Shown one piece after another: positions 41,001 to 50,291 of a stretch of DNA of 64,000 nucleotides. The notes below the pieces were generated by a model, which ran no database searches, was not told the DNA's origin, and saw only the letters and a program-made list of their open reading frames with translations. Each line of letters opens with the position of its first letter. Within the stretch, counting starts at the first letter, position 1. Origin of the DNA: Nansenia antarctica (Eukaryota > Chordata > Actinopteri > Argentiniformes > Microstomatidae); NCBI GenBank assembly GCA_963989245.1, contig OZ022340.1, positions 40,332,982 through 40,396,981 of the forward strand, in the 5' to 3' direction. The position numbers and the translations under genes are program-made.

Positions 41001-41414
41001 TTGGCTTGTGATAAACTGGCCCAGCAACCTCTACAAATAAGACCTAGTGCTATGATAATTAACACACACCCCTCTGACCAGCCTGGAGAGCATTGGCTGG
41101 CAGTTTATATATTGGAGAGAGTTGGGTGTTTTTTTGACAGTTTTGGAAATGCTCCAAATCATTCAATATTTCCTAAATCGATTTATGACTTTTTAAACAT
41201 GTCATGTGATGAGATACATTTATCAGACAAACAAGTTCAGGATGTCACATCGGTCACATGTGGTGAACACTGTATCTACTTCTTAAATCACATGTGTAGA
41301 GGCATCACCTATGATATGTTGATATCTAAATATTCTTCTAATCTGTTTAAAAATGACACAATGGTAACACGTTTTGTGAAAAAGTTGCAACCGTGTGTGT
41401 GTGTGTGTTCATAA
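41001..41414 (+). CDS. ORF P copy P40, adenain-like fragment, (GT)8, Pro7Ala
   Basis: As P8. Last protease copy before the interruption. Confidence 0.68.
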   Translation: MACDKLAQQPLQIRPSAMIINTHPSDQPGEHWLAVYILERVGCFFDSFGNAPNHSIFPKSIYDFLNMSCDEIHLSDKQVQDVTSVTCGEHCIYFLNHMCRGITYDMLISKYSSNLFKNDTMVTRFVKKLQPCVCVCS

Positions 41415-41578
41415 TGTGTTTAGTTGTGTTCAACATGTTCAGACAATTGTGTAAGATTGTGCAAGTCAATAAAATGTTGGTCAAATAAATTATCAGAGTT
41501 CATGTATCATTACAATCATTTTTATTTAGTCAAGCAAGGGGTTTTAGTCAAACAATAACATAGTCTGTGGTGGTAGCG

Positions 41579-42010
41579 ATGGTTGATAATGACTCTTTTA
41601 CGGGCGACTATGGCAAGAACCCATTCAATTTTAAGAATTATAATCTAGAATATCTGGCAATATATGTTGACGGTGTCCAGTTCCCCACCAAACCATTACA
41701 ACCGGACTTCCCTAATGGTTGCGTAACTCGTGAATTCTATCAACTGGTGTTATCAACAGGGAGACATTTAAAGAACAGTGCTATGGCCATTGATCGAAAC
41801 GATTTCCTGAGAGGGTACACTCTTTATGCATTTAATCTGACACCTGACGAGGATAATAGTCAGCATCTATCATTGATCAAGAGTGGTAACATACGCCTGG
41901 AGACACGTTTCAGGAACCCGCTGCCTAATACCATCAATCTAATAATGTATGCGGTATATGATAGTATGATTGAAGTGTCCCATCGCAGACAGGTTTTAGT
42001 TGATTACTGA
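41579..42010 (+). CDS. ORF A copy A40, Ile123Met, last residue replaced by element-supplied stop
   Basis: As A8 through Tyr143. The array stops at 42007 and the incoming sequence begins TGA, which serves as an in-frame stop, so only the terminal Tyr is lost. Confidence 0.68.
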   Translation: MVDNDSFTGDYGKNPFNFKNYNLEYLAIYVDGVQFPTKPLQPDFPNGCVTREFYQLVLSTGRHLKNSAMAIDRNDFLRGYTLYAFNLTPDEDNSQHLSLIKSGNIRLETRFRNPLPNTINLIMYAVYDSMIEVSHRRQVLVDY

Positions 42011-42308
42011 TATGATGCGTTTTTGTGTGACTATGCCAAATGTTGTGTGCCTATCAAATATTGCAATACTCATTGTTTAACCTTAAACATATGTTATGTG
42101 TGCCCACTCTCAGTAGTCAACAACATATTTAGGAGCAGGCACATACCATATCAAGTAACAGTGAGACCAGTTTAACTCTAAAGGACATAGGAGCCTCACT
42201 GCAGTGGTCAGCAAGAGCAGAACAGCATGAAAACAGCATAGCCATGTATGGGAACTAATGTCACTATTGTAAGTTACGAGGTAAAGCTATTTCCCTCTCT
42301 GAGAACTG

Positions 42309-42315
42309 TATATAA
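42309..42315 (+). promoter_or_regulatory. TATA box within the LTR-like segment
   Basis: TATATAA about 300 bp into the segment, a usual U3/R boundary position for an LTR promoter. Not tested for an initiator. Confidence 0.4.
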
Positions 42316-42506
42316 GCTGTAACAAACATCAGTACTGGGCTTGGCATCTCTATGCCACAGCCAGGCTCGACACCAGCCATGTCGTAGCCATGCTTGAAGC
42401 TTGGACTTAACAGAGCATGCTGTCTTGGAAACATCTGTACATGGGAATGCAACCCAGATCTGCCTAATACAATGATTACGATTCAACCTTCTCTCTGAGT
42501 CATCAA

Positions 42507-42527
42507 TATATAATTTCCGGCCACGTG
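42507..42527 (+). promoter_or_regulatory. Second TATA-like motif and CACGTG E-box
   Basis: TATATAA at 42507-42513 is followed by CACGTG at 42522-42527, close to the 3' end of the LTR-like segment. Could be incidental or a downstream promoter element. Confidence 0.2.
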
Positions 42528-42553
42528 ACCAAGAAAGATCTCCTTATATCAAA

Positions 42554-42571
42554 TGGCTTCTAACGAACAGG
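42554..42571 (+). other. Candidate primer binding site after the LTR
   Basis: TGGC starts two bases after the TATCA end and continues through a GAACAGG segment. PBS sequences begin TGG because they pair with the CCA end of a tRNA. I could not assign the tRNA, so this is a positional argument only. Confidence 0.35.
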
Positions 42572-42676
42572 ATGCTAGATTCAGCGAAACAGGTAAGGCA
42601 CAATGTAATTATTTGCTTAACCTGAATTGCTGTTCTAGAACGAATCTTAATTTTTTTCAAAAAGGAGATGTATTGA
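42572..42676 (+). other. Probable retroelement leader up to the gap
   Basis: Single-copy sequence between the candidate PBS and the N run. An ATG at 42553 opens a short frame, and AG|GTAAGG at about 42591-42597 resembles a splice donor, but the frame runs into Ns, so no gene is claimed. Confidence 0.3.
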
Positions 42677-42876
42677 NNNNNNNNNNNNNNNNNNNNNNNN
42701 NNNNNNNNNNNNNNNNNNNNNNNNNNNNNNNNNNNNNNNNNNNNNNNNNNNNNNNNNNNNNNNNNNNNNNNNNNNNNNNNNNNNNNNNNNNNNNNNNNNN
42801 NNNNNNNNNNNNNNNNNNNNNNNNNNNNNNNNNNNNNNNNNNNNNNNNNNNNNNNNNNNNNNNNNNNNNNNNNNNN
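42677..42876. other. Assembly gap (200 N)
   Basis: Exactly 200 unknown bases, a fixed-size scaffold placeholder, so true distance and content are unknown. The array resumes on the right about 60 bp upstream, in repeat phase, of the point where the left array was interrupted, and in a different subfamily. Confidence 0.98.
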
Positions 42877-42946
42877 AATTTATGCGGTATATGATAGTAT
42901 AATTGAAGTGTCCCATCGCAGACAGGTTTTAGTTGATTACTATTAA
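42877..42946 (+). CDS. ORF A copy B0, cut by the gap, Met130Ile
   Basis: Last 22 codons plus TAA of ORF A, in frame from 42878. Private ATG to ATA gives Met130Ile. The following spacer has GACAGACAGG in place of GACAGCCAGG. Confidence 0.65.
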
Positions 42947-42982
42947 GCATCATGAATACTGTGGAACTGACAGACAGGTGTT

Positions 42983-43428
42983 TTGGCTTGTGATAAACTG
43001 CCCCAGCAACCTCTACAAATAAGACCTAGTGCTATGATAATTAACACACACCCCTCTGACCAGCCTGGAGAGCATTGGCTGGCAGTTTATATATTGGAGA
43101 GAGTTGGGTGTTTTTTTGACAGTTTTGGAAATGCTCCAAATCATTCAATATTTCCTAAATCGATTTATGACTTTTTAAACATGTCATGTGATGAGATACA
43201 TTTATCAGACAAACCGAATGTCACATCGGTCACATGTGGTGAACACTGTATCTACTTCTTAAATCACATGTGTAGAGGCATCACCTATATGATATGTTGA
43301 TATCTAAATATTCTTCTAATCTGTTTAAAAATGACACAATGGTAACACGTTTTGTGAAAAAGTTGCAACCGTGTGTGTGTGTTCATAATGTGTTTAGTTG
43401 TGTTCAACATGTTCAGACAATTGTGTAA
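42983..43428 (+). pseudogene. ORF P copy R1, frameshifted protease fragment without the oxyanion Gln
   Basis: Two lesions. A 6-bp in-frame loss turns Gln78-Asp81 into Pro-Asn, removing Gln80. A 2-bp TA insertion near 43289 then stops translation soon after CRGITY. Both lesions recur together in R19. Confidence 0.75.
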
Positions 43429-43552
43429 GATTGTGCAAGTCAATAAAATGTTGGTCAAATAAATTATCAGAGTTCATGTATCATTACAATCATTTTTATT
43501 TAGTCAAGCAAGGGGTTTTAGTCAAACAATAACATAGTCTGTGGTGGTAGCG

Positions 43553-43987
43553 ATGGTTGATAATGACTCTTTTACGGGCGACTATGGCAAGAACCCATTC
43601 AATTTTAAGAATTATAATCTAGAATATCTGGCAATATATGTTGACGGTGTCCAGTTCCCCACCAAACCATTACAACCGGACTTCCCTAATGGTTGCGTAA
43701 CTCGTGAATTCTATCAACTGGTGTTATCAACAGGGAGACATTTAAAGAACAGTGCTATGGCCATTGATCGAAACGATTTCCTGAGAGGGTACACTCTTTA
43801 TGCATTTAATCTGACACCTGACGAGGATAATAGTCAGCATCTATCATTGATCAAGAGTGGTAACATACGCCTGGAGACACGTTTTAGGAACCCGCTGCCT
43901 AATACCATCAATCTAATAATTTATGCGGTATATGATAGTATGATTGAAGTGTCCCATCGCAGACAGGTTTTAGTTGATTACTATTAA
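43553..43987 (+). CDS. ORF A copy B1
   Basis: Protein as A1; private synonymous TTC to TTT near 43884. Confidence 0.68.
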   Translation: MVDNDSFTGDYGKNPFNFKNYNLEYLAIYVDGVQFPTKPLQPDFPNGCVTREFYQLVLSTGRHLKNSAMAIDRNDFLRGYTLYAFNLTPDEDNSQHLSLIKSGNIRLETRFRNPLPNTINLIIYAVYDSMIEVSHRRQVLVDYY

Positions 43988-44023
43988 GCATCATGAATAC
44001 TGTGGAACTGACAGCCAGGTGTT

Positions 44024-44473
44024 TTGGCTTGTGATAAACTGCCCCAGCAACCTCTACAAATAAGACCTAGTGCTATGATAATTAACACACACCCCTCTGA
44101 CCAGCCTGGAGAGCATTGGCTGGCAGTTTATATATTGGAGAGAGTTGGGTGTTTTTTTGACAGTTTTGGAAATGCTCCAAATCATTCAATATTTCCTAAA
44201 TCGATTTATGACTTTTTAAACATGTCATGTGATGAGATACATTTATCAGACAAACAAGTTCAGGATGTCACATCGGTCACATGTGGTGAACACTGTATCT
44301 ACTTCTTAAATCACATGTGTAGAGGCATCACCTATGATATGTTGATATCTAAATATTCTTCTAATCTGTTTAAAAATGACACAATGGTAACACGTTTTGT
44401 GAAAAAGTTGCAACCGTGTGTGTGTGTTCATAATGTGTTTAGTTGTGTTCAACATGTTCAGACAATTGTGTAA
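44024..44473 (+). CDS. ORF P copy R2, adenain-like fragment, (GT)6
   Basis: Same protein as P1; typical of the right array. Confidence 0.68.
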   Translation: MACDKLPQQPLQIRPSAMIINTHPSDQPGEHWLAVYILERVGCFFDSFGNAPNHSIFPKSIYDFLNMSCDEIHLSDKQVQDVTSVTCGEHCIYFLNHMCRGITYDMLISKYSSNLFKNDTMVTRFVKKLQPCVCVHNVFSCVQHVQTIV

Positions 44474-44597
44474 GATTGTGCAAGTCAATAAAATGTTGGT
44501 CAAATAAATTATCAGAGTTCATGTATCATTACAATCATTTTTATTTAGTCAAGCAAGGGGTTTTAGTCAAACAATAACATAGTCTGTGGTGGTAGCG

Positions 44598-45032
44598 ATG
44601 GTTGATAATGACTCTTTTACGGGCGACTATGGCAAGAACCCATTCAATTTTAAGAATTATAATCTAGAATATCTGGCAATATATGTTGACGGTGTCCAGT
44701 TCCCCACCAAACCATTACAACCGGACTTCCCTAATGGTTGCGTAACTCGTGAATTCTATCAACTGGTGTTATCAACAGGGAGACATTTAAAGAACAGTGC
44801 TATGGCCATTGATCGAAACGATTTCCTGAGAGGGTACACTCTTTATGCATTTAATCTGACACCTGACGAGGATAATAGTCAGCATCTATCATTGATCAAG
44901 AGTGGTAACATACGCCTGGAGACACGTTTCAGGAACCCGCTGCCTAATACCATCAATCTAATAATTTATGCGGTATATGATAGTATGATTGAAGTGTCCC
45001 ATCGCAGACAGGTTTTAGTTGATTACTATTAA
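44598..45032 (+). CDS. ORF A copy B2
   Basis: Protein identical to A1. Confidence 0.68.
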   Translation: MVDNDSFTGDYGKNPFNFKNYNLEYLAIYVDGVQFPTKPLQPDFPNGCVTREFYQLVLSTGRHLKNSAMAIDRNDFLRGYTLYAFNLTPDEDNSQHLSLIKSGNIRLETRFRNPLPNTINLIIYAVYDSMIEVSHRRQVLVDYY

Positions 45033-45068
45033 GCATCATGAATACTGTGGAACTGACAGCCAGGTGTT

Positions 45069-45518
45069 TTGGCTTGTGATAAACTGCCCCAGCAACCTCT
45101 ACAAATAAGACCTAGTGCTATGATAATTAACACACACCCCTCTGACCAGCCTGGAGAGCATTGGCTGGCAGTTTATATATTGGAGAGAGTTGGGTGTTTT
45201 TTTGACAGTTTTGGAAATGCTCCAAATCATTCAATATTTCCTAAATCGATTTATGACTTTTTAAACATGTCATGTGATGAGATACATTTATCAGACAAAC
45301 AAGTTCAGGATGTCACATCGGTCACATGTGGTGAACACTGTATCTACTTCTTAAATCACATGTGTAGAGGCATCACCTATGATATGTTGATATCTAAATA
45401 TTCTTCTAATCTGTTTAAAAATGACACAATGGTAACACGTTTTGTGAAAAAGTTGCAACCGTGTGTGTGTGTTCATAATGTGTTTAGTTGTGTTCAACAT
45501 GTTCAGACAATTGTGTAA
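45069..45518 (+). CDS. ORF P copy R3, adenain-like fragment, (GT)6
   Basis: Same protein as P1. Confidence 0.68.
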   Translation: MACDKLPQQPLQIRPSAMIINTHPSDQPGEHWLAVYILERVGCFFDSFGNAPNHSIFPKSIYDFLNMSCDEIHLSDKQVQDVTSVTCGEHCIYFLNHMCRGITYDMLISKYSSNLFKNDTMVTRFVKKLQPCVCVHNVFSCVQHVQTIV

Positions 45519-45642
45519 GATTGTGCAAGTCAATAAAATGTTGGTCAAATAAATTATCAGAGTTCATGTATCATTACAATCATTTTTATTTAGTCAAGCA
45601 AGGGGTTTTAGTCAAACAATAACATAGTCTGTGGTGGTAGCG

Positions 45643-46077
45643 ATGGTTGATAATGACTCTTTTACGGGCGACTATGGCAAGAACCCATTCAATTTTAAGA
45701 ATTATAATCTAGAATATCTGGCAATATATGTTGACGGTGTCCAGTTCCCCACCAAACCATTACAACCGGACTTCCCTAATGGTTGCGTAACTCGTGAATT
45801 CTATCAACTGGTGTTATCAACAGGGAGACATTTAAAGAACAGTGCTATGGCCATTGATCGAAACGATTTCCTGAGAGGGTACACTCTTTATGCATTTAAT
45901 CTGACACCTGACGAGGATAATAGTCAGCATCTATCATTGATCAAGAGTGGTAACATACGCCTGGAGACACGTTTCAGGAACCCGCTGCCTAATACCATCA
46001 ATCTAATAATTTATGCGGTATATGATAGTATGATTGAAGTGTCCCATCGCAGACAGGTTTTAGTTGATTACTATTAA
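45643..46077 (+). CDS. ORF A copy B3
   Basis: Protein identical to A1. Confidence 0.68.
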   Translation: MVDNDSFTGDYGKNPFNFKNYNLEYLAIYVDGVQFPTKPLQPDFPNGCVTREFYQLVLSTGRHLKNSAMAIDRNDFLRGYTLYAFNLTPDEDNSQHLSLIKSGNIRLETRFRNPLPNTINLIIYAVYDSMIEVSHRRQVLVDYY

Positions 46078-46113
46078 GCATCATGAATACTGTGGAACTG
46101 ACAGCCAGGTGTT

Positions 46114-46563
46114 TTGGCTTGTGATAAACTGCCCCAGCAACCTCTACAAATAAGACCTAGTGCTATGATAATTAACACACACCCCTCTGACCAGCCTGGA
46201 GAGCATTGGCTGGCAGTTTATATATTGGAGAGAGTTGGGTGTTTTTTTGACAGTTTTGGAAATGCTCCAAATCATTCAATATTTCCTAAATCGATTTATG
46301 ACTTTTTAAACATGTCATGTGATGAGATACATTTATCAGACAAACAAGTTCAGGATGTCACATCGGTCACATGTGGTGAACACTGTATCTACTTCTTAAA
46401 TCACATGTGTAGAGGCATCACCTATGATATGTTGATATCTAAATATTCTTCTAATCTGTTTAAAAATGACACAATGGTAACACGTTTTGTGAAAAAGTTG
46501 CAACCGTGTGTGTGTGTTCATAATGTGTTTAGTTGTGTTCAACATGTTCAGACAATTGTGTAA
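46114..46563 (+). CDS. ORF P copy R4, adenain-like fragment, (GT)6
   Basis: Same protein as P1. Confidence 0.68.
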   Translation: MACDKLPQQPLQIRPSAMIINTHPSDQPGEHWLAVYILERVGCFFDSFGNAPNHSIFPKSIYDFLNMSCDEIHLSDKQVQDVTSVTCGEHCIYFLNHMCRGITYDMLISKYSSNLFKNDTMVTRFVKKLQPCVCVHNVFSCVQHVQTIV

Positions 46564-46687
46564 GATTGTGCAAGTCAATAAAATGTTGGTCAAATAAATT
46601 ATCAGAGTTCATGTATCATTACAATCATTTTTATTTAGTCAAGCAAGGGGTTTTAGTCAAACAATAACATAGTCTGTGGTGGTAGCG

Positions 46688-47122
46688 ATGGTTGATAATG
46701 ACTCTTTTACGGGCGACTATGGCAAGAACCCATTCAATTTTAAGAATTATAATCTAGAATATCTGGCAATATATGTTGACGGTGTCCAGTTCCCCACCAA
46801 ACCATTACAACCGGACTTCCCTAATGGTTGCGTAACTCGTGAATTCTATCAACTGGTGTTATCAACAGGGAGACATTTAAAGAACAGTGCTATGGCCATT
46901 GATCGAAACGATTTCCTGAGAGGGTACACTCTTTATGCATTTAATCTGACACCTGACGAGGATAATAGTCAGCATCTATCATTGATCAAGAGTGGTAACA
47001 TACGCCTGGAGACACGTTTCAGGAACCCGCTGCCTAATACCATCAATCTAATAATTTATGCGGTATATGATAGTATGATTGAAGTGTCCCATCGCAGACA
47101 GGTTTTAGTTGATTACTATTAA
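46688..47122 (+). CDS. ORF A copy B4
   Basis: Protein identical to A1. Confidence 0.68.
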   Translation: MVDNDSFTGDYGKNPFNFKNYNLEYLAIYVDGVQFPTKPLQPDFPNGCVTREFYQLVLSTGRHLKNSAMAIDRNDFLRGYTLYAFNLTPDEDNSQHLSLIKSGNIRLETRFRNPLPNTINLIIYAVYDSMIEVSHRRQVLVDYY

Positions 47123-47158
47123 GCATCATGAATACTGTGGAACTGACAGCCAGGTGTT

Positions 47159-47602
47159 TTGGCTTGTGATAAACTGCCCCAGCAACCTCTACAAATAAGA
47201 CCTAGTGCTATGATAATTAACACACACCCCTCTGACCAGCCTGGAGAGCATTGGCTGGCAGTTTATATATTGGAGAGAGTTGGGTGTTTTTTTGACAGTT
47301 TTGGAAATGCTCCAAATCATTCAATATTTCCTAAATCGATTTATGACTTTTTAAACATGTCATGTGATGAGATACATTTATCAGACAAACCGAATGTCAC
47401 ATCGGTCACATGTGGTGAACACTGTATCTACTTCTTAAATCACATGTGTAGAGGCATCACCTATGATATGTTGATATCTAAATATTCTTCTAATCTGTTT
47501 AAAAATGACACAATGGTAACACGTTTTGTGAAAAAGTTGCAACCGTGTGTGTGTGTTCATAATGTGTTTAGTTGTGTTCAACATGTTCAGACAATTGTGT
47601 AA
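47159..47602 (+). CDS. ORF P copy R5, protease fragment lacking oxyanion Gln (Pro-Asn form)
   Basis: Six bases shorter than P1: residues 78-81 are replaced by Pro-Asn, so Gln80 is gone while His31, Asp46 and the CGEHC Cys remain. Frame otherwise open (147 residues). Predicted inactive or impaired. Confidence 0.68.
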   Translation: MACDKLPQQPLQIRPSAMIINTHPSDQPGEHWLAVYILERVGCFFDSFGNAPNHSIFPKSIYDFLNMSCDEIHLSDKPNVTSVTCGEHCIYFLNHMCRGITYDMLISKYSSNLFKNDTMVTRFVKKLQPCVCVHNVFSCVQHVQTIV

Positions 47603-47726
47603 GATTGTGCAAGTCAATAAAATGTTGGTCAAATAAATTATCAGAGTTCATGTATCATTACAATCATTTTTATTTAGTCAAGCAAGGGGTTTTAGTCAAA
47701 CAATAACATAGTCTGTGGTGGTAGCG

Positions 47727-48161
47727 ATGGTTGATAATGACTCTTTTACGGGCGACTATGGCAAGAACCCATTCAATTTTAAGAATTATAATCTAGAATA
47801 TCTGGCAATATATGTTGACGGTGTCCAGTTCCCCACCAAACCATTACAACCGGACTTCCCTAATGGTTGCGTAACTCGTGAATTCTATCAACTGGTGTTA
47901 TCAACAGGGAGACATTTAAAGAACAGTGCTATGGCCATTGATCGAAACGATTTCCTGAGAGGGTACACTCTTTATGCATTTAATCTGACACCTGACGAGG
48001 ATAATAGTCAGCATCTATCATTGATCAAGAGTGGTAACATACGCCTGGAGACACGTTTCAGGAACCCGCTGCCTAATACCATCAATCTAATAATTTATGC
48101 GGTATATGATAGTATGATTGAAGTGTCCCATCGCAGACAGGTTTTAGTTGATTACTATTAA
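47727..48161 (+). CDS. ORF A copy B5
   Basis: Protein identical to A1. Confidence 0.68.
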   Translation: MVDNDSFTGDYGKNPFNFKNYNLEYLAIYVDGVQFPTKPLQPDFPNGCVTREFYQLVLSTGRHLKNSAMAIDRNDFLRGYTLYAFNLTPDEDNSQHLSLIKSGNIRLETRFRNPLPNTINLIIYAVYDSMIEVSHRRQVLVDYY

Positions 48162-48197
48162 GCATCATGAATACTGTGGAACTGACAGCCAGGTGTT

Positions 48198-48647
48198 TTG
48201 GCTTGTGATAAACTGCCCCAGCAACCTCTACAAATAAGACCTAGTGCTATGATAATTAACACACACCCCTCTGACCAGCCTGGAGAGCATTGGCTGGCAG
48301 TTTATATATTGGAGAGAGTTGGGTGTTTTTTTGACAGTTTTGGAAATGCTCCAAATCATTCAATATTTCCTAAATCGATTTATGACTTTTTAAACATGTC
48401 ATGTGATGAGATACATTTATCAGACAAACAAGTTCAGGATGTCACATCGGTCACATGTGGTGAACACTGTATCTACTTCTTAAATCACATGTGTAGAGGC
48501 ATCACCTATGATATGTTGATATCTAAATATTCTTCTAATCTGTTTAAAAATGACACAATGGTAACACGTTTTGTGAAAAAGTTGCAACCGTGTGTGTGTG
48601 TTCATAATGTGTTTAGTTGTGTTCAACATGTTCAGACAATTGTGTAA
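48198..48647 (+). CDS. ORF P copy R6, adenain-like fragment, (GT)6
   Basis: Same protein as P1. Confidence 0.68.
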   Translation: MACDKLPQQPLQIRPSAMIINTHPSDQPGEHWLAVYILERVGCFFDSFGNAPNHSIFPKSIYDFLNMSCDEIHLSDKQVQDVTSVTCGEHCIYFLNHMCRGITYDMLISKYSSNLFKNDTMVTRFVKKLQPCVCVHNVFSCVQHVQTIV

Positions 48648-48771
48648 GATTGTGCAAGTCAATAAAATGTTGGTCAAATAAATTATCAGAGTTCATGTAT
48701 CATTACAATCATTTTTATTTAGTCAAGCAAGGGGTTTTAGTCAAACAATAACATAGTCTGTGGTGGTAGCG

Positions 48772-49206
48772 ATGGTTGATAATGACTCTTTTACGGGCGA
48801 CTATGGCAAGAACCCATTCAATTTTAAGAATTATAATCTAGAATATCTGGCAATATATGTTGACGGTGTCCAGTTCCCCACCAAACCATTACAACCGGAC
48901 TTCCCTAATGGTTGCGTAACTCGTGAATTCTATCAACTGGTGTTATCAACAGGGAGACATTTAAAGAACAGTGCTATGGCCATTGATCGAAACGATTTCC
49001 TGAGAGGGTACACTCTTTATGCATTTAATCTGACACCTGACGAGGATAATAGTCAGCATCTATCATTGATCAAGAGTGGTAACATACGCCTGGAGACACG
49101 TTTCAGGAACCCGCTGCCTAATACCATCAATCTAATAATTTATGCGGTATATGATAGTATGATTGAAGTGTCCCATCGCAGACAGGTTTTAGTTGATTAC
49201 TATTAA
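48772..49206 (+). CDS. ORF A copy B6
   Basis: Protein identical to A1. Confidence 0.68.
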   Translation: MVDNDSFTGDYGKNPFNFKNYNLEYLAIYVDGVQFPTKPLQPDFPNGCVTREFYQLVLSTGRHLKNSAMAIDRNDFLRGYTLYAFNLTPDEDNSQHLSLIKSGNIRLETRFRNPLPNTINLIIYAVYDSMIEVSHRRQVLVDYY

Positions 49207-49242
49207 GCATCATGAATACTGTGGAACTGACAGCCAGGTGTT

Positions 49243-49692
49243 TTGGCTTGTGATAAACTGCCCCAGCAACCTCTACAAATAAGACCTAGTGCTATGATAA
49301 TTAACACACACCCCTCTGACCAGCCTGGAGAGCATTGGCTGGCAGTTTATATATTGGAGAGAGTTGGGTGTTTTTTTGACAGTTTTGGAAATGCTCCAAA
49401 TCATTCAATATTTCCTAAATCGATTTATGACTTTTTAAACATGTCATGTGATGAGATACATTTATCAGACAAACAAGTTCAGGATGTCACATCGGTCACA
49501 TGTGGTGAACACTGTATCTACTTCTTAAATCACATGTGTAGAGGCATCACCTATGATATGTTGATATCTAAATACTCTTCTAATCTGTTTAAAAATGACA
49601 CAATGGTAACACGTTTTGTGAAAAAGTTGCAACCGTGTGTGTGTGTTCATAATGTGTTTAGTTGTGTTCAACATGTTCAGACAATTGTGTAA
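49243..49692 (+). CDS. ORF P copy R7, adenain-like fragment, (GT)6
   Basis: Protein as P1; private synonymous TAT to TAC at Tyr111. Confidence 0.68.
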   Translation: MACDKLPQQPLQIRPSAMIINTHPSDQPGEHWLAVYILERVGCFFDSFGNAPNHSIFPKSIYDFLNMSCDEIHLSDKQVQDVTSVTCGEHCIYFLNHMCRGITYDMLISKYSSNLFKNDTMVTRFVKKLQPCVCVHNVFSCVQHVQTIV

Positions 49693-49816
49693 GATTGTGC
49701 AAGTCAATAAAATGTTGGTCAAATAAATTATCAGAGTTCATGTATCATTACAATCATTTTTATTTAGTCAAGCAAGGGGTTTTAGTCAAACAATAACATA
49801 GTCTGTGGTGGTAGCG

Positions 49817-50255
49817 ATGGTTGATAATGACTCTTTTACGGGCGACTATGGCAAGAACCCATTCAATTTTAAGAATTATAATCTAGAATATCTGGCAATA
49901 TATGCATGTTGACGGTGTCCAGTTCCCCACCAAACCATTACAACCGGACTTCCCTAATGGTTGCGTAACTCGTGAATTCTATCAACTGGTGTTATCAACA
50001 GGGAGACATTTAAAGAACAGTGCTATGGCCATTGATCGAAACGATTTCCTGAGAGGGTACACTCTTTATGCATTTAATCTGACACCTGACGAGGATAATA
50101 GTCAGCATCTATCATTGATCAAGAGTGGTAACATACGCCTGGAGACACGTTTCAGGAACCCGCTGCCTAATACCATCAATCTAATAATTTATGCGGTATA
50201 TGATAGTATGATTGAAGTGTCCCATCGCAGACAGGTTTTAGTTGATTACTATTAA
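49817..50255 (+). pseudogene. ORF A copy B7, frameshifted by a 4-bp insertion
   Basis: Four extra bases around 49903-49907 (TATGCATGTT in place of TATGTT) put a TGA in frame at 49910-49912, truncating the product after about 31 residues. The only ORF A copy in the window with a broken frame. Confidence 0.78.
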
Positions 50256-50291
50256 GCATCATGAATACTGTGGAACTGACAGCCAGGTGTT

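Larger units (their letters stand above)
1..42007 (+). repeat. Left tandem array of ~1,047-bp virus-derived units
   Basis: About 40 head-to-tail units, all on the + strand. Each holds ORF A, a five-base spacer to a second ATG, ORF P, and about 115-150 nt with polyadenylation signals before the next ORF A. Unit length is 1,047 bp when the GT tract in ORF P has seven repeats, 1,045 with six and 1,049 with eight; the exceptions (1,043, 1,046, 1,050, 1,052) are explained by single small indels. Position 1 falls inside an ORF A copy, so the array begins outside the window. It ends at 42007, where a unit is cut by a TG-starting LTR-like sequence. Copies differ by only a few bases each, so amplification or homogenisation is recent. 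Period and content exclude a CRISPR array. Confidence 0.98.
42008..42551 (+). mobile_element. Probable LTR of a retrotransposon, inserted in an array unit
   Basis: Seen: 544 bp unrelated to the repeat, starting TGATA and ending TATCA, a perfect 5-bp terminal inverted repeat that includes the canonical TG...CA. An internal TATATAA lies at 42309-42315, and two bases after the end comes TGG, where a 5' LTR would meet a primer binding site. The left edge falls cleanly on repeat sequence (GATTAC). No reading frame of note. Inference: the 5' LTR of an LTR retrotransposon (Gypsy or BEL type cannot be decided), whose body lies in the assembly gap. The second LTR and a target-site duplication are not visible, so a solo or different element remains possible. 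Confidence 0.55.

Noticed and set aside
1..42007. CRISPR array or bacterial repeat locus
   Set aside because: Period is about 1 kb with coding content in every unit and no spacer-repeat structure.
42264..42486. Two overlapping minus-strand frames inside the LTR-like segment
   Set aside because: Short, overlapping each other in different frames, no motif, and lying over the proposed LTR promoter region.
42553..42894. Plus-strand frame starting MASNEQDARF and running through the gap; also minus-strand frames over the Ns
   Set aside because: Most of each frame is unknown bases, so continuity is meaningless; the ATG overlaps the candidate primer binding site.
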